Below, piece after piece: positions 1 to 15,900 of a DNA stretch of 64,000 nucleotides. Both the position numbers and the translations under genes were made by a program. This DNA is from Nematostella vectensis (lineage: Eukaryota > Cnidaria > Anthozoa > Actiniaria > Edwardsiidae): contig NC_064036.1 of assembly GCF_932526225.1 (NCBI RefSeq), positions 3,907,501 to 3,971,500 on the forward strand. Reading direction: 5' to 3'. The notes below the pieces were generated by a model. The model saw only the letters and a program-made list of their open reading frames with translations, made no database searches and was not told the origin of the DNA. Numbering within the stretch: position 1 is the first letter of the stretch; each line of letters opens with the position of its first letter.

Positions 1-2546
<2,546 letters not shown>

Positions 2547-3907
2547 ACAAAGGAAGAGTCGAACCTTTGCACAAACTGTAGGCCCATATGTACTGTGACT
2601 GGACAGTGATTGGCATATTGGTTGTCAGTGATGACTCATTAGGCCATGACTGTTGTGTGTGGTAGAGCTGATAGTTCCATAGTACCCCAAGAACCCATAT
2701 CTACCTTTTCTTGTTTGTCGGAATAGCCCAGTATTAAACATTTTATCTTATGCTGTGCTGTGCAGAGTGTAGTTTAGTCTAAGCAAGACAGAGGTACAGT
2801 AGCCTGGTTAATTAGCTTGCAGCTACTATATTAGCTTCTACCAATACATCAGTCATGGCTTCAGTTAAATTATCTCACTCACCAAAATGAGTGATTTGGC
2901 AAAATGCATTTATATAAAGATTAGCTTTTCAAATGTGTTATTTCTATAAAACATAGTTTAACTTGTACAAAGCAGAAAAAGTAATAGTTTTTCTTTCATT
3001 GAATGGCATCAACATGTAGTGATAAAATGGAAGTATGGTTCTGATTTATTCTTTACTTCAGTTCCATTTAATTGTACAATAGAGAAAGCATGTTTATCTG
3101 GTGTTAACTGTACATGAATGGTTAGAATTAGATATGCCCCAAATTTACTTTAAAAAAATGCATTTTCTGATATAGCTGTTGTAGTCAGGTATTCACACAT
3201 GGTGGTGCATGTGTTGCATGTGCAACCCCCTCCCTGGTGGCCAAAAAGTGGGTCTTTTTTTTCTTTTAGAAATTTTCAAATACTATGCTTTTTCCATAAG
3301 ATACCTTAACTGCACACACCCTCAGACCCTCCCTCACACCTGCACAAACATAATATTTAAAAGTCTTTTGGAAGTTAGTTGAGTGATGTCAAATTTGCCA
3401 AGACTATTATATTGCTACAGTACCAAAAAGAAAATTAAGAAGAAATGTGATTTTAGTTTTAAACATGAACCGAATAGAAATTGTACAATTTGGGTATCCA
3501 ATAAATTAAAGAGAAAAACACTCTTTCCGAGATTGTACAAAGTTCAGTGAGCAACTCATCTATTATCAGTTTAAAAACTGATTTGGGAAGGGAATTTCAT
3601 TGAGGGTATATGACAATACTAAACAAACTTTCATTTATTCAATTAGCAATTTGCACTTTTTACTTTCTTCTTTAACAATATCCTTTAATCGCTGAAAACA
3701 TATAAACAACTGTTTATTTGAGACTTACAAAAGTACAACAGATATCACAGTTTTTATTTCAGTTATAACCTTAAATCCTACTAGAAATACAGCTATAAAT
3801 ACAGTAATGGAAAGACAAAGTACAGTCTCATCTATGTACAGTATAAACATGAGCGGAGGTCATCAGCCTTAAGGGGTGGGGCCATCAGTTGTACAGGGGT
3901 AGAGTCA
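2547..3907. other. Convergent 3' regions of GABARAP and FHAD1
   Basis: No coding exon is seen. A plus-strand AATAAA at 3500-3505 could end the GABARAP transcript (3' UTR about 0.95 kb). Minus-strand AATAAA signals at 3713-3718 and 3634-3639 could end FHAD1. If used, the two 3' ends lie within about 200 bp of each other or overlap. Confidence 0.45.
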
Positions 3908-6900
3908 TCAGACGTGGTACAGTATATCACTGACATCACTATCTGTACCATTCATATTCTACAATGGAAAATGAGTTAAGGTAAAAATGTTAGAAAATAC
4001 CATAAACTAATGTTTACAAAAGACGGAAAGAGAAAGACCGGCGTGGTGATATAATAAGATGGGAATGGCTATAATTCTGATTATGGGTTCCCTAAATGTC
4101 ACAAAATTATAGTAACAAGCAAGTAAAGTGCAAGTAAATTGACATAGAAAATTGTGATCAACATGAAGGTGTTGAGGGTGGTGGCATCAAGGGAGAAACA
4201 AAATAATCAAATAAAATCGCGATTTATTCACGTATTGAAAGTGGCATTAAATGGAATATAACGGAGGTGATATAACGACATACCTGTCAACCTCCGAAAA
4301 TCTCAAGGCTTGAGAATTTTTTGGGGAGGGGTGGGGTATATTTATTTTTGGGGGGAGGGGTGGGTTTAACCTTGCAGGCGTTTGCCGTATAGCAAACTCT
4401 CATGAACAAATCAACTTATAGATCTCACGGGGATCTCACGCAAGGGAATTATTGTTTTGAATATTTTAATAGAAAATAGGCAAAATGACGATTTTCTATA
4501 GAATAATTTTTCGGAAGCGATAAAAATCGCTAAAAAGCGGGAGATTTAGTGCTCAACGCGGGAGAGCGGGAAAAAGGGTCCAAAATCTTGAGACTCCCGC
4601 CTAATGCGGAAAGTTGAAAGGTACGTAACAAGTTACTTACTCTTGTGCTTTCAAAAGCTTGTAACCGAATGGCTGTGTCGTTTAGTTCTCGGTCAGCCGA
4701 GCGAAGTTCCTGTACAAGAATTAGGAAGAAAGAGTTAGACCAAGAAGATGCAATGATAAATGAACTATACTGCCGACAATACAATTAACTTTAAGATTTG
4801 CGAGGGTTTACATAATAACCATGATACATTTTTCTGACTTATAACAAAGAATGGTGTGCAACAAAAAAAATCGTGACATGAATGGATTCTTCACGACAAT
4901 ACGCGAGAGGTCACCTTTTTCAAGGATTCTATTTCATAGTTTTTTCGCTTGATCCTCTCGGCTGCTTTTCTCTTCTTAGCTTCTTCCTTAAGAGATGTCA
5001 ACAAAGAGACGGGGAATAAGAATTAGACATTTCGCGTCACCGGACTAGAACGAGTAAACAAATCATTTACTTGACTCATTTCAGTTTTTTCTCTTTTTTT
5101 CAGCGATTCATGAGTCAAGGGCTAACCAATCATAGCGCACAAAGGATTCATAAGTCAAGGGCTAGACCAATCATAGCGCACAAGTGATTCATGAATCAAG
5201 GGCTAGACCAATCATAGCGCACAAGGGATTTATAAGTCAAGGGCTAGACCCAGGTGGTGCAACCTGGACTAGACCAATCATAGCGCACAGGGATTCACAA
5301 GTTAAGGGCTAGACCAATCATAGCGCAAAAGGGATTCATGAGTCAAGGGCTGACCCATTAAAGCGCACAGAGGATCCATGAGTTAAGAACAAGGGATTCA
5401 TGACAAGGGATTCATGAGTTAAGCGCTAGACCAATCATAGCGCGAAAAGGCAAGGCCTAGACCAATCATAGATCGAAAGGGCGAGGGTAAGCTCGAGCTT
5501 TTTCAAATATTTTTTTTTATATATATAAATATGCTTTTCGTCCACCATCTTAAAAAGAGGGTGAGCAGACACATTATCATAGGAACCCTGACCACAGCCG
5601 TTTGTGCGGATAAATGTCGCCAAAATGTCACCTGATATCTTGAATGCTCATCTGTGTAACATGAATGCGCCTTACGATGCGTGTCACGGTCCTCGAAGTC
5701 CATCGCGAATTTCTAAGAAAATGAAATGAAAACAGTAAAAATACAAATAAAAAAATGCCTGATTTGCTCTTACTTTTCAAGGCGAGGTATATAAAAGGAT
5801 ATTCTTAACAACCTTGTTTGCATAAAACTTGCACAAAGGCTACGTTTACGATTTATTAGTCTCTTTCAAAGCTACAATATCAACATGCCCTGCCAATCGA
5901 AGGCCGTCTTGAGGTTTAATTTTCAAAAAAAGTTATGACAAAAAATGTTCTCTGTGACACAAGTTAACGACCGCGACCATTCTCTCTCGTTAACTGATGT
6001 CCCTTTTAACTCACATCTTTCTCTCTCGTAAGCACATGTTCCTTTTAACTCATACCTTTCTCTCTCGTAAGCACACGTTAACCCGTCGCTCCTGGTCGAG
6101 TTCGTCCCGCAGCCGACTGAGGGATTCCCGCAGGTACGCTATCTCTTCCTGGCGAGTCCGAACATCCAGCTACAGCAGATAAATAATCAGATTAGCGAGC
6201 AGTCCGTGCATTTAAATGTACATGGAGGTTATTACGCGGTCCGTGCATTTAAATATACATTTAAATAAACATTGAGGTGTTAGTACCTTGAGCCCTGAGG
6301 CTTCGGCTGACTTCATTCCAGCCACTGTCTGGGACTCTCTGGAAAAAAACAATAACACAGTGCAAAATGTCAGACAAAGTCGTTTATTTATATATCCGAA
6401 AAGCACACCCACCTTAAGTTGACCAGGTCTTTTTCATAGCCACCAAGTAAATTTTCCTTGCGGTCTAACCGTTCTTGGAGAAGCTTCACACGTGAAACAA
6501 GCAATTCTACCGCCTGTCAATGAGATGGAGGTACGGATAAGAAAGGATACACCCCTCCCTTCCCCCCTTACTACTGCAGTCATGGAGGCAACTCTTTTAA
6601 ACAACACGTAAAGAATATTATTACAGTTAATCACACCATCATGCAAGACACTATCAACTACTACTGTTTACTAAGCGGCCAAAATAAGTCGAATTTGACG
6701 TCAACACGTTTGATTAACGTAAGAATATATACAGTTTGAGCTTCGAGACTTTGCCCGGGGCGATCGCGTAGCATTACAAACGACGGAATGCCCCTTATTC
6801 GAGGTCATCACCTTAGATCTGTCTTGTTCCAGTTTTTCTCTCTCCTCTGCAGGTATATGCGCCATGGAACGAGTGCCAGGCACTGGATCAACTTCTAGCA

Positions 6901-9900
6901 GCGCACCTAACGTGCGGGCAAGCTTGAGATACTACAAGAAGAAAACGAGTAAGAAGTTCGTAATATTCACAGGAATTACTATATACACAAGTGGCGAGCC
7001 CTCTCGGTGTTTGGCCAAAGGGTCGAACTCAAAAAGATACTTAGGGGTTACACATCTAAGCGAAAGTGCATACACACTTTTAAATTAGTTTAACATTCCA
7101 GGCGCAAGCAGTACGGGTGTGGTAAGCAAGGCCAAGTATTCAGTTGATAGAAGATAAAAACGCACCGTTTTCTCGCTGAGGTCGAGAGCGTCTTTCGTAT
7201 CCTTGTGCGTGCTCTTCTCAAACTGCTTTTCGGCAAGGTTGGATGAGGACTGCTCGCGGACGAGACGGAGCTGCAAAAGAGTATAGTATGCATGAATAAA
7301 GACAAGCACATACAAAGAGACACGAATGAGAACAGTTGACGATTTGAGGTCAGGAGAGGATCTAGCTTTTCGATTAAAGGGGGGTTTGGCTCATTGACAA
7401 AGGGGGGAGGGGGGCAATTTTTTGTTGTTGTTAAATATGGCTTTCTGGCAGCACAAAGGCCCCCCTTTGTTCAAACCCCCTAAACCTCCCCCTAGATCCG
7501 CTACTGGAGGTTATTTGAACCCCCGTCCCCTAAGTATACATCCCATGTTTCGAGGAGGAAGCTGAGAGATTTCAGTAACACACAAAACACGCATATTATC
7601 ACGAGGTCATAGCTGTGGAATAAAGCTTAGAAGTAGAACAATGAATCATCTTTAAAATCCCCCCACCCCACTCCTGAAATCCTGACTATGACCCTGGCTA
7701 TACGCCTGCATAGCGGATTGAATCACTCATCTGAGGTTGTTTAGTGAATATGAATTTAGTCTTTATGAGAAAACTCTACAAATTCCTTGCGCATATCCTA
7801 ACAAACTAAAACAAGAATACACTCTATTTCTCCATTACTTAAACTTTTACTAAAACAACCAATAACGTCTGAACGAGGTCCTGTGTTGGCTCAAAGCAAA
7901 CTTGGCTTGCTTGGGTCACACACAGGACCATGTTCGTCGCTTCGGTTCTTAATGGATATACTTGTCACGGAGCTGGGTGCCTCAATGGTGGTGCTTTAGT
8001 GACCTAGCTTCCTTTCAGGTACCTGAGAGCCGGATTGCGTGGTTTCTGAGGTGTGCACTGTCATCTGACTAGTCTGTATTGTGACGTCACTTTTTCCTGC
8101 TTTCTTGAGTTGCCTGTCTAGATCTCTCCCTATCACAGCCTGCACTGAGCGCTAGATAATGATTTTAAGGAGTGTCAAATAATATGAACTCTTTATTGGA
8201 AGGAAGTTAAGAACAAGGAGGAAATTTGCAAGGGTTTTGAAATGAACCGACTCTCATTATACACAAGAATGCCACCTCACTTTTATAAGATTTTAGTAAT
8301 ATACATGGTTTATTATTGGTACCTTGGTAACAATAATTTACATCGGTATGTAGGCCAATAATGCTTTGGCCCATATGGACATATATATGCGTGTATCTGG
8401 GGGGGGGGGGGTATGGACATATCTCTGCGTGTATGTATCTGGGGGGAGGGGAGGGGCATACCTCTGCGTGTATCTGTGACTCGTTCTTGTGAAAGTCCTC
8501 CTCTCTAGATGCCAGAGTGGCGCGGAGTTCGGCAATCTCCTGCTTGAGTGCGACTATTTGTTGCAGTGACTGCTCGTGACTAGGGACTGCAAGGGAAATA
8601 CAATACAACGTGTTACTACATAAAAACAAACACAATTCAGCTAGATCGATAGTCTGATACAATTCAGTAAATCAGCTAGACCGATAGCTGTATGAATTAT
8701 TCTTATATTGATCTAATCTATATTTAGATTGTCCGTTAATGTTTGGATAATCTCTATACTCGGCTAGTGTGTTGTACGTAAGTCCCATTCTCAGCTTGTC
8801 CATTAGAGTGCAGATGATAACACTCATATATAAATATAGTGTATTAAAGTGCCGACAGCGACATCCGGGTTACCAAGTGGAGACCAATAAAAGAAAAGTC
8901 TTACGAGGTGGTTTGAGCTGCTCTATGAGCTTGGACTTTTTGCGCATGTCTGCCAGAGCCTCTTTCTGTCTAGCTATCACGTGCTCGTGCCGTTCGCCTC
9001 GGCACCTCAGGCCCTGAGCGTAGAGATCACTTGCTGTCTTTTTCTACAATAAAAAAATAATAAGATGCTTAGTATAGCAGTGGTATGTCTACAAACAAGC
9101 TGTAGAAAACTAGGAGGTCTGTATTGGCGTGGTAAAAAAAACGACACAAGGTTTATACTATGTGTTTGCCCTTGTAAAACAGAGAAGTTTCGCTGACGTT
9201 TCAAGCGTTAGCCCTTCATTGGAGGAAGGGCTAATGTTCGAAACGTCAGCGAAACTAACCTGCTTTCACATGGCCGTAAAACACTTCCATTACTTACATT
9301 CCACTAGGATTATCATTATAGGCTTTGGTTGAGTAAAACTACTATGAAAACGATTCAGTGTCACCTTCGTAGCAGGGGATAAAGGAGATAAAGATTAGGT
9401 CAGACGTTCAAAATCCGAATGAGAAAGATGCTAGATTCACCCTCACTGACCTCGATCTCGATCTCGTCCACCTTTGTCTGACGGTCCTCCATGGTCTCCA
9501 CTAGTTTCTCGCGATACTTGACGAGCTCTGTGCCCTTTTTCTTGATATCCTGCTTGTGCTTGACCAATGATTTCTCAGTCTCGCTGAGCCTTCCCTCTCG
9601 CATGTCAATCTCTTTCTGCTGTTCGTCAACCAGAGTGGAGAGTTTCAACAGCTGCTCACGCTGCCCCTCTAATTCCTGTGAATTAGATTTCGGATTAGAA
9701 AAGCGAAAGCAAATACCGTGACCGCTATCTATATTTTATCCAGACACTAGTCCTGGTGTTGGATATATCATTCCCGCTCTTTATATTTCATCCAGACTAG
9801 CAAACACCTTGTTGAGGTGTTTGATATATCATTCCCGCTCTGTATATATCATCCAGACTTGAACACATCTTGTTGAGGTGGCGTTGAATGAACCATGCCC

Positions 9901-12900
9901 GCTCTAATGCAATGTTAATGCAATATGTTGCATTAACATTAGCACGAATACCTTGTCCTACAACTGAATATACCATGCCCGCTCTATATTTCTCACTAAG
10001 ATTAGCGCGGATACCTTGTCCTGGAGTTGAATACGCTCCTCGTATTCCTCCAGTTTCTGTTTCTGTTTGTCGCTCAGCTCTCCCGCCAAGTCAGACATTC
10101 GTGCCGAGGCCCCCGCTAGATCGCGTCGCAAGCCTTGTACAACATCCGATTGGTCCTGGGCCTCTTTCTTCGCCTGGCTCGCCTCACGCCTAACAAGACA
10201 GGGAAAGGGTTGGTACAGTAACTGGCATAGAGAATAGAGGAATGCACTTCTAGGGGCGTAGCCAGGGGAGGGGCCAGAGCAGCTAAAAATACAGTAAATT
10301 TTAGGGACATTATTTGAAATACAGATGAAAAATGCCTTACAAGGGTCTTTTGGGCTCCCTCTAATTAAAAATCATGGCTACGCCCGTGACTTCCGAATAC
10401 ACATAAGCCACTAAAATAAAGAAAAGGGCAAAATCGTCAAAAAATATTTTGCTGGTCAGGAATTTTTTTTCTCATGGTTGGCAAATCTTTCTACGGATCT
10501 CTTTTGAGACTGCATCTCACTAGGTCGCAAGAGCAAGCACAAAAGCAAGCGCAACACAAGTAACGCGTCAAACGGAAGCGCAAGAAAATCGAGCAATTGC
10601 GTTCTCTAGCGCAGCCAGGAGATCCGGAAAAATATGTTGTCTTTCCTAGTGAGGACCTTTTTCCCATCTCACACATTCCAACAAAAATATTCTTTTCAAC
10701 CTAGAAAGATCTCACGTTTGAGCCTGATATAATATCACTTTCCTTGTAGATTACCTGAGCAGTAAAACCAGTTGTTCCAATTTATACACATCCGATTTGA
10801 GCGAGGCTTCGACGTTACTTTGCGGACTCGTCTCAGTCTCTACGGATCGTGTCTGCTTGGGTTCTTTCTTCGGAGACTGGGGTCTAGGAGATGTCTTGCG
10901 CGGAGATGGCGGTCTGGATTCCTTACGGGGGGAGGTTGGGCGGTGTTTTGCTACGAATAAGAATTCAGCTCGTTAAAAATGTAGCCTGATGTGCGTGAAA
11001 GCCTAACTACTTCAGGTAAATTAGCACTGTAGAGCAGGGTATTGTTGTTTTAAAAAACGTGTCAGGTTTTTTTACGTATTTGACGATTTGGTGCAAAAAG
11101 AGCAAGCATATCAATGAAGTTTTGTCAAATCTAAAATCCTTGAGAAAGTCGCTTGCCTCACAGTTACATCTTTAGCATGTTAAGACACCTACATCTAAGA
11201 ATGTCATTGGGTTTGTCATTCGTTTTGTTCGCATTTTGCGTCGCTTTTAAGAAATATAAACTGTGCTGTAATGTTTGTACAGGACTCTGCTTATTCTTGC
11301 TAAAGATATAATCTGATTTGTGCGCACTGTAGTGAATTTGCGGCGTATAGTATGAACCAGGGTCTTCCCCATAGTGTGAGAAGTGATTGGTTGGTTGCTA
11401 ACGTTCCTTAGTTACTCAGCTCTCTGACAAATATACTAGGATATTTCCATGCTCTAAAAAATGACTTTTGTTCAAATACAATTTTTTTAAACAAACAAGC
11501 CACTTAGACACTAATTCCCACCGTAATAGAGTAATTACCATGCAGCCATTAAAAGCTAAAAATAACGAACAATGAGCACCACGATAAGAAGGATTCGCCT
11601 CGCTAGCATTTTTTATTTTCATGGAAGGCAAGTAGTAAATTAAATTCGGTATTCGAAAACTACTTAAAAAGGATTACTAAAAATGATATTTAAAATAATT
11701 GAGGCGGGAATGCCAAAAAAAGAGATCTCGGATGTTAATCTTAAAAAGCGCAAAGTTTCCTGTATGTTTTTCATTAACTCTTTCGTAAGTATTTATTTCA
11801 AATTTACTCCTCCCTTGTGGGGGGCCCAAGGCGATAACAAAACTATTCTAAATAATCTATCCAATATATATGTGAGCTTTTCCCCGCTTTCAGCAGATGT
11901 AAGCTAGCTTCCACTCACCCCCGCTTTGCTGTTTGCTAAAAGCAACCTCCTGTTCCAGTTGTTTGTTCTGTTTGGTCAGCCTTAGCAACCGGTCTTCCAT
12001 AGCAACGATCGTGAGGGCATGTTGACGAGTTTGTTCCTGCAAAAGATGGAAACGAAACACAGAATAAGAATTAATGATGTGACTTATAGGTTCAACAAGC
12101 ACAAAGACCTGGTCGTCGAAAGACTTACTGAATTGGATTGCTTCAGAGACCTGCGATTTGATAAAAGTCCCCCCCCCCCACAAACACACACGCACATCAA
12201 TTATAACAAAATGTGTTCGCTGTGGGTGAAAACAAATCTTAGAAAAGACCACTGCGTCATAAGAAAGGATCCTAAAGGGTACTCTAGGATTCAAATGGAA
12301 CTAATCTACGAAGAAACAAGCGAGAAATCCGAAGGTGACGTCATAAAAAGAGACAGAGGACAAGGACGAGGCACAAAGTAAGAATTCATAATAGGACCCA
12401 AAAGTTCGACAAGCACAAAGCCCTGGTCGTTGAAAGTCTTACTTAATTGGATTGCATTAGAGACCTGTGATTCGATAGAAGCCCCCCTTCCCCCAAAATA
12501 ATAACAAAATGTGTTCGCTGTGCGTAAAAACAAGAAAAGACCATAGCGTTCAAATGAAGAAGGCGCTGAAACCTCAAGCAATAGGCTACTCTCGGATTCA
12601 AAATGGCGGTTGTTCTTGGAACTAACCCACGAAAAATTAAGCAGGAAATCAAAACGTGACGTCATAAATAGATGGCAGCGCAGCCTAGAGAGGCCTGGGG
12701 ACTAGGCTGTTATGGACAAACATGTAGTTTACCTTGAAAGAAGCGACCTCCTCTTGTTTGTAATTCTTGAACTCCTCTTTCTCACGCTCCAGTCGCTCGA
12801 CTTGTACTCGGTGGGCGGACTCTATACTCTCGAGCTCGGCACATAAATGGCTCTGGAATGGAATAAATGGAAAACTACTGAGTGACACGGAGTCTTTGTA

Positions 12901-15900
12901 ACACTTGTGAACATAAGAGAACCAGTAAAAAATTGCGAGAAATTTGGACTCAGAACTTCGAAAAGTCTGTGGCCAAGAAGTCAAGGGCTTGCAAGTATTT
13001 GAAAAAATCTAGCATAACAGTTATTTTGTGAGCAAATTTTTGGTACCATTCTTGGGGCTTCTTTTGATAATATAGCAGCATCCAAACCACAGAACAAGGG
13101 ACCCCTAGCCCATGCTGACCCTCACCTCTGACTCCTTGACCCTCTGCAGCTCGTCTCTTGCCTGCTCGTACTGGCTCTTGGCTGACGATAACGCGCTTCG
13201 GTACTGCTCCAACTCTTTATTCTTCTCACTAAGCGTCTACAACAACAAAGACGATCAGAAACTAGTATAAACGAATGATTTCTTGCGTGGTTAAGAACAT
13301 AGTCGAAGTGACTGTGGGATCACGACATACCAGCTGTAACTGCCTGGCACACAATTACCTAAGCTACAGTTATGTGACATACCGTTCCTAACTGCTGTAG
13401 TTGCGTTACATTCCTGCTGTACTTGCGTGACACACCATTCCCTAACTGCTGTACTTGCGTGACACACTATTCCCTAACTGCATACTACATACCTGCTGTA
13501 GTTGGGTGACACACCGTGACATACCTGCTGTAATTTGTGTGACACACCGTGACATACCTTCTTTAATTGTGTGACACGTCTTAACGTAACTGCTGTAGTT
13601 GGGTGACACACCGTGTCATAGCTTTTGTAAACGTGTGACACACCGTGACATACCTACTGTAGTTGGGTGGCACACCGTGATATACCTGCTGTCGTTGCGT
13701 GACACACAATTCCCTAACTGCTGTAGTTGCGTGACACACCATTCCCTGACTGTTGTTCTTGCGTGACACACCGTGACATACCTTCTTTGATTGCGTGACA
13801 CGTCATAACGTAACTGCTTTAGTTGGGTGACAAACCGTGTCATAGCTTTTGTATACGTCTGACACACCGTGACATACCTACTGTAGTTGGGTGACACACC
13901 GTGACATACCTGCTGTAGTTGTGTGACACTGCCGTGCTGCGACTCCATGATGCGTCTCTCGGTCTCCACGGCCTGACGAATCCTGTCCTGTTCCTTCACC
14001 CTCATCTCTTCCACCACTTCACGGAACTTCTCTTCCTGTTCCGACCGAGCCTCGGCTACGGCTCTCGAAACCTGTCTGTCCTCTTCGCGTTTTGCGTCTT
14101 CGCGCAGCTTAAGTATAACGTCCTGGTGGGTTTCCTCCATCTCAGTAATTCTGTTGGAAAAAGAAGCGTTACAAGCATGTCTCCTGTAGAATAACCAGCT
14201 GTAAACTTCATTACTACATGGTTGCTCCAATAAATAACAAAGTACATATGTCGTGGAGACGCCACAAAGAACGAAATGGCGGCGTACGTGAGCTAGAAAT
14301 GGGAAATTCTGGCCTTATCAGTAAGAATCTTCCAGATGTTTTTATATGTTCTCTCCCTTACTTCGCCTCTAGTCGTCGGCACTGGTCACGCTGGGACTGC
14401 AATTTGCGGCAAAGGGTCTCGACAGATGGAGATTCCTCTGAAAAATAACAAAGTTTAATAAAATGACATTAAGCAGACACTACGGCATTGTGGACGACGA
14501 CGGCAGAAAACAATCGAATTTGATACAGAATTCAATAGTTGCACGTGAAATTGCGTTCTTTCTGATAAATTTCAGCTGTATTCCACCAAACCACGACGTT
14601 AAACTCCAACTTTCACGGTCAATTGAGGACGCGGAAATTTACATTGTAAACTCCTCTAACTACGTTCGTTACTGTAGAAATAATGACCTTAGTTGTTTAT
14701 AACTATCTATCTCTGACTGTAATGTTTTGCTTATTCTAGTGGAATTAAATTGGAATTGATTTCCAAGGCGCGAATGCATTTATTTCGATCTCGTTGTCCT
14801 AGCCGTGTCCTTGCTTATAGCCCAGTTAATCTAATGTTTAACCTAAAAGTAATTGCAACACAAGATGTCTTAAATGACAGATTAGCACGTCCTTAACCCC
14901 CCCCCCCCCCCCCCCATCCTTAATTACTTAGTTTATCCAAAGTTCTCTTGAGGGAACATCTCGAAATTCAACAATTAACATTTCTTTTGTCAGCAATCTT
15001 GTATTCTATTGTTATTCATGGCGCACTAACCCTCCGCAAACGCACGCTCTCGACGAGATCGCTCTGCCAGTGCGCTGATGAATAACATAAGAATCCAATA
15101 TTGCCGACAAAAGAAATTGTTTATTGTCAAGTTTCGAGATGTTCCCCCAAGAGAACTTTGGAGAATTCTTGGGATGTTGTTTAGAATGTCTTTTCTTATC
15201 ATTTAACAATAAAACTGGTTTGTGTTGCAATTACTTTTAGGTTCGGCTATAAATTTTCATAGATTGACTGGACTATTATTAAAGTCCCTAGTATTGGAGG
15301 GGGGAGGGAAGGCGGGATACTACGAGAAGACTACGAGGATGAGGGACAAGTATGAAGACGTGCCAGAGGAGGGGGGAAGGGGAACTTACCTGAATCACTC
15401 CCTTCAGAGTCTACGCCTGCCCTTCTGATCGTATCCTCGGCACGCTTTTGCCAAGACATCTCGTTAGACAGCAGGCGACATATCACCTCCTGGTAACAGA
15501 ATTTATTACGAATGAGAAGTGATATGCATACAAGGACTCCAAAAGAATCTCGGGAATATCGGTAAAGGGGAACCATACGTTAACCCAGTGCAGTAAATCG
15601 TATGTAGCCTAGCCTTTCTAATCGAGTGCAATGAATCGTATGTACTCTCACCTTGATCTAGTTCAGTGAATCGCAAGTATTCTCACTTGGATCTAGTTCA
15701 GTGAATCGTGAGTATTCTCACTTGGATCTAGTAAATCGTGTGTATTCTCACTTTGATCTAGTTCGGTGAATCGTGTGTATTCTCACTTGGATCTAGTAAA
15801 TCGTGTGTATTCTCACTTGGATCTAGTTCAGTATATCGTGTGTATTCTCACTTGGATCTAGTTCAGTAAATCGAGTGTATTTTCACTTGGATCTAGTTCA

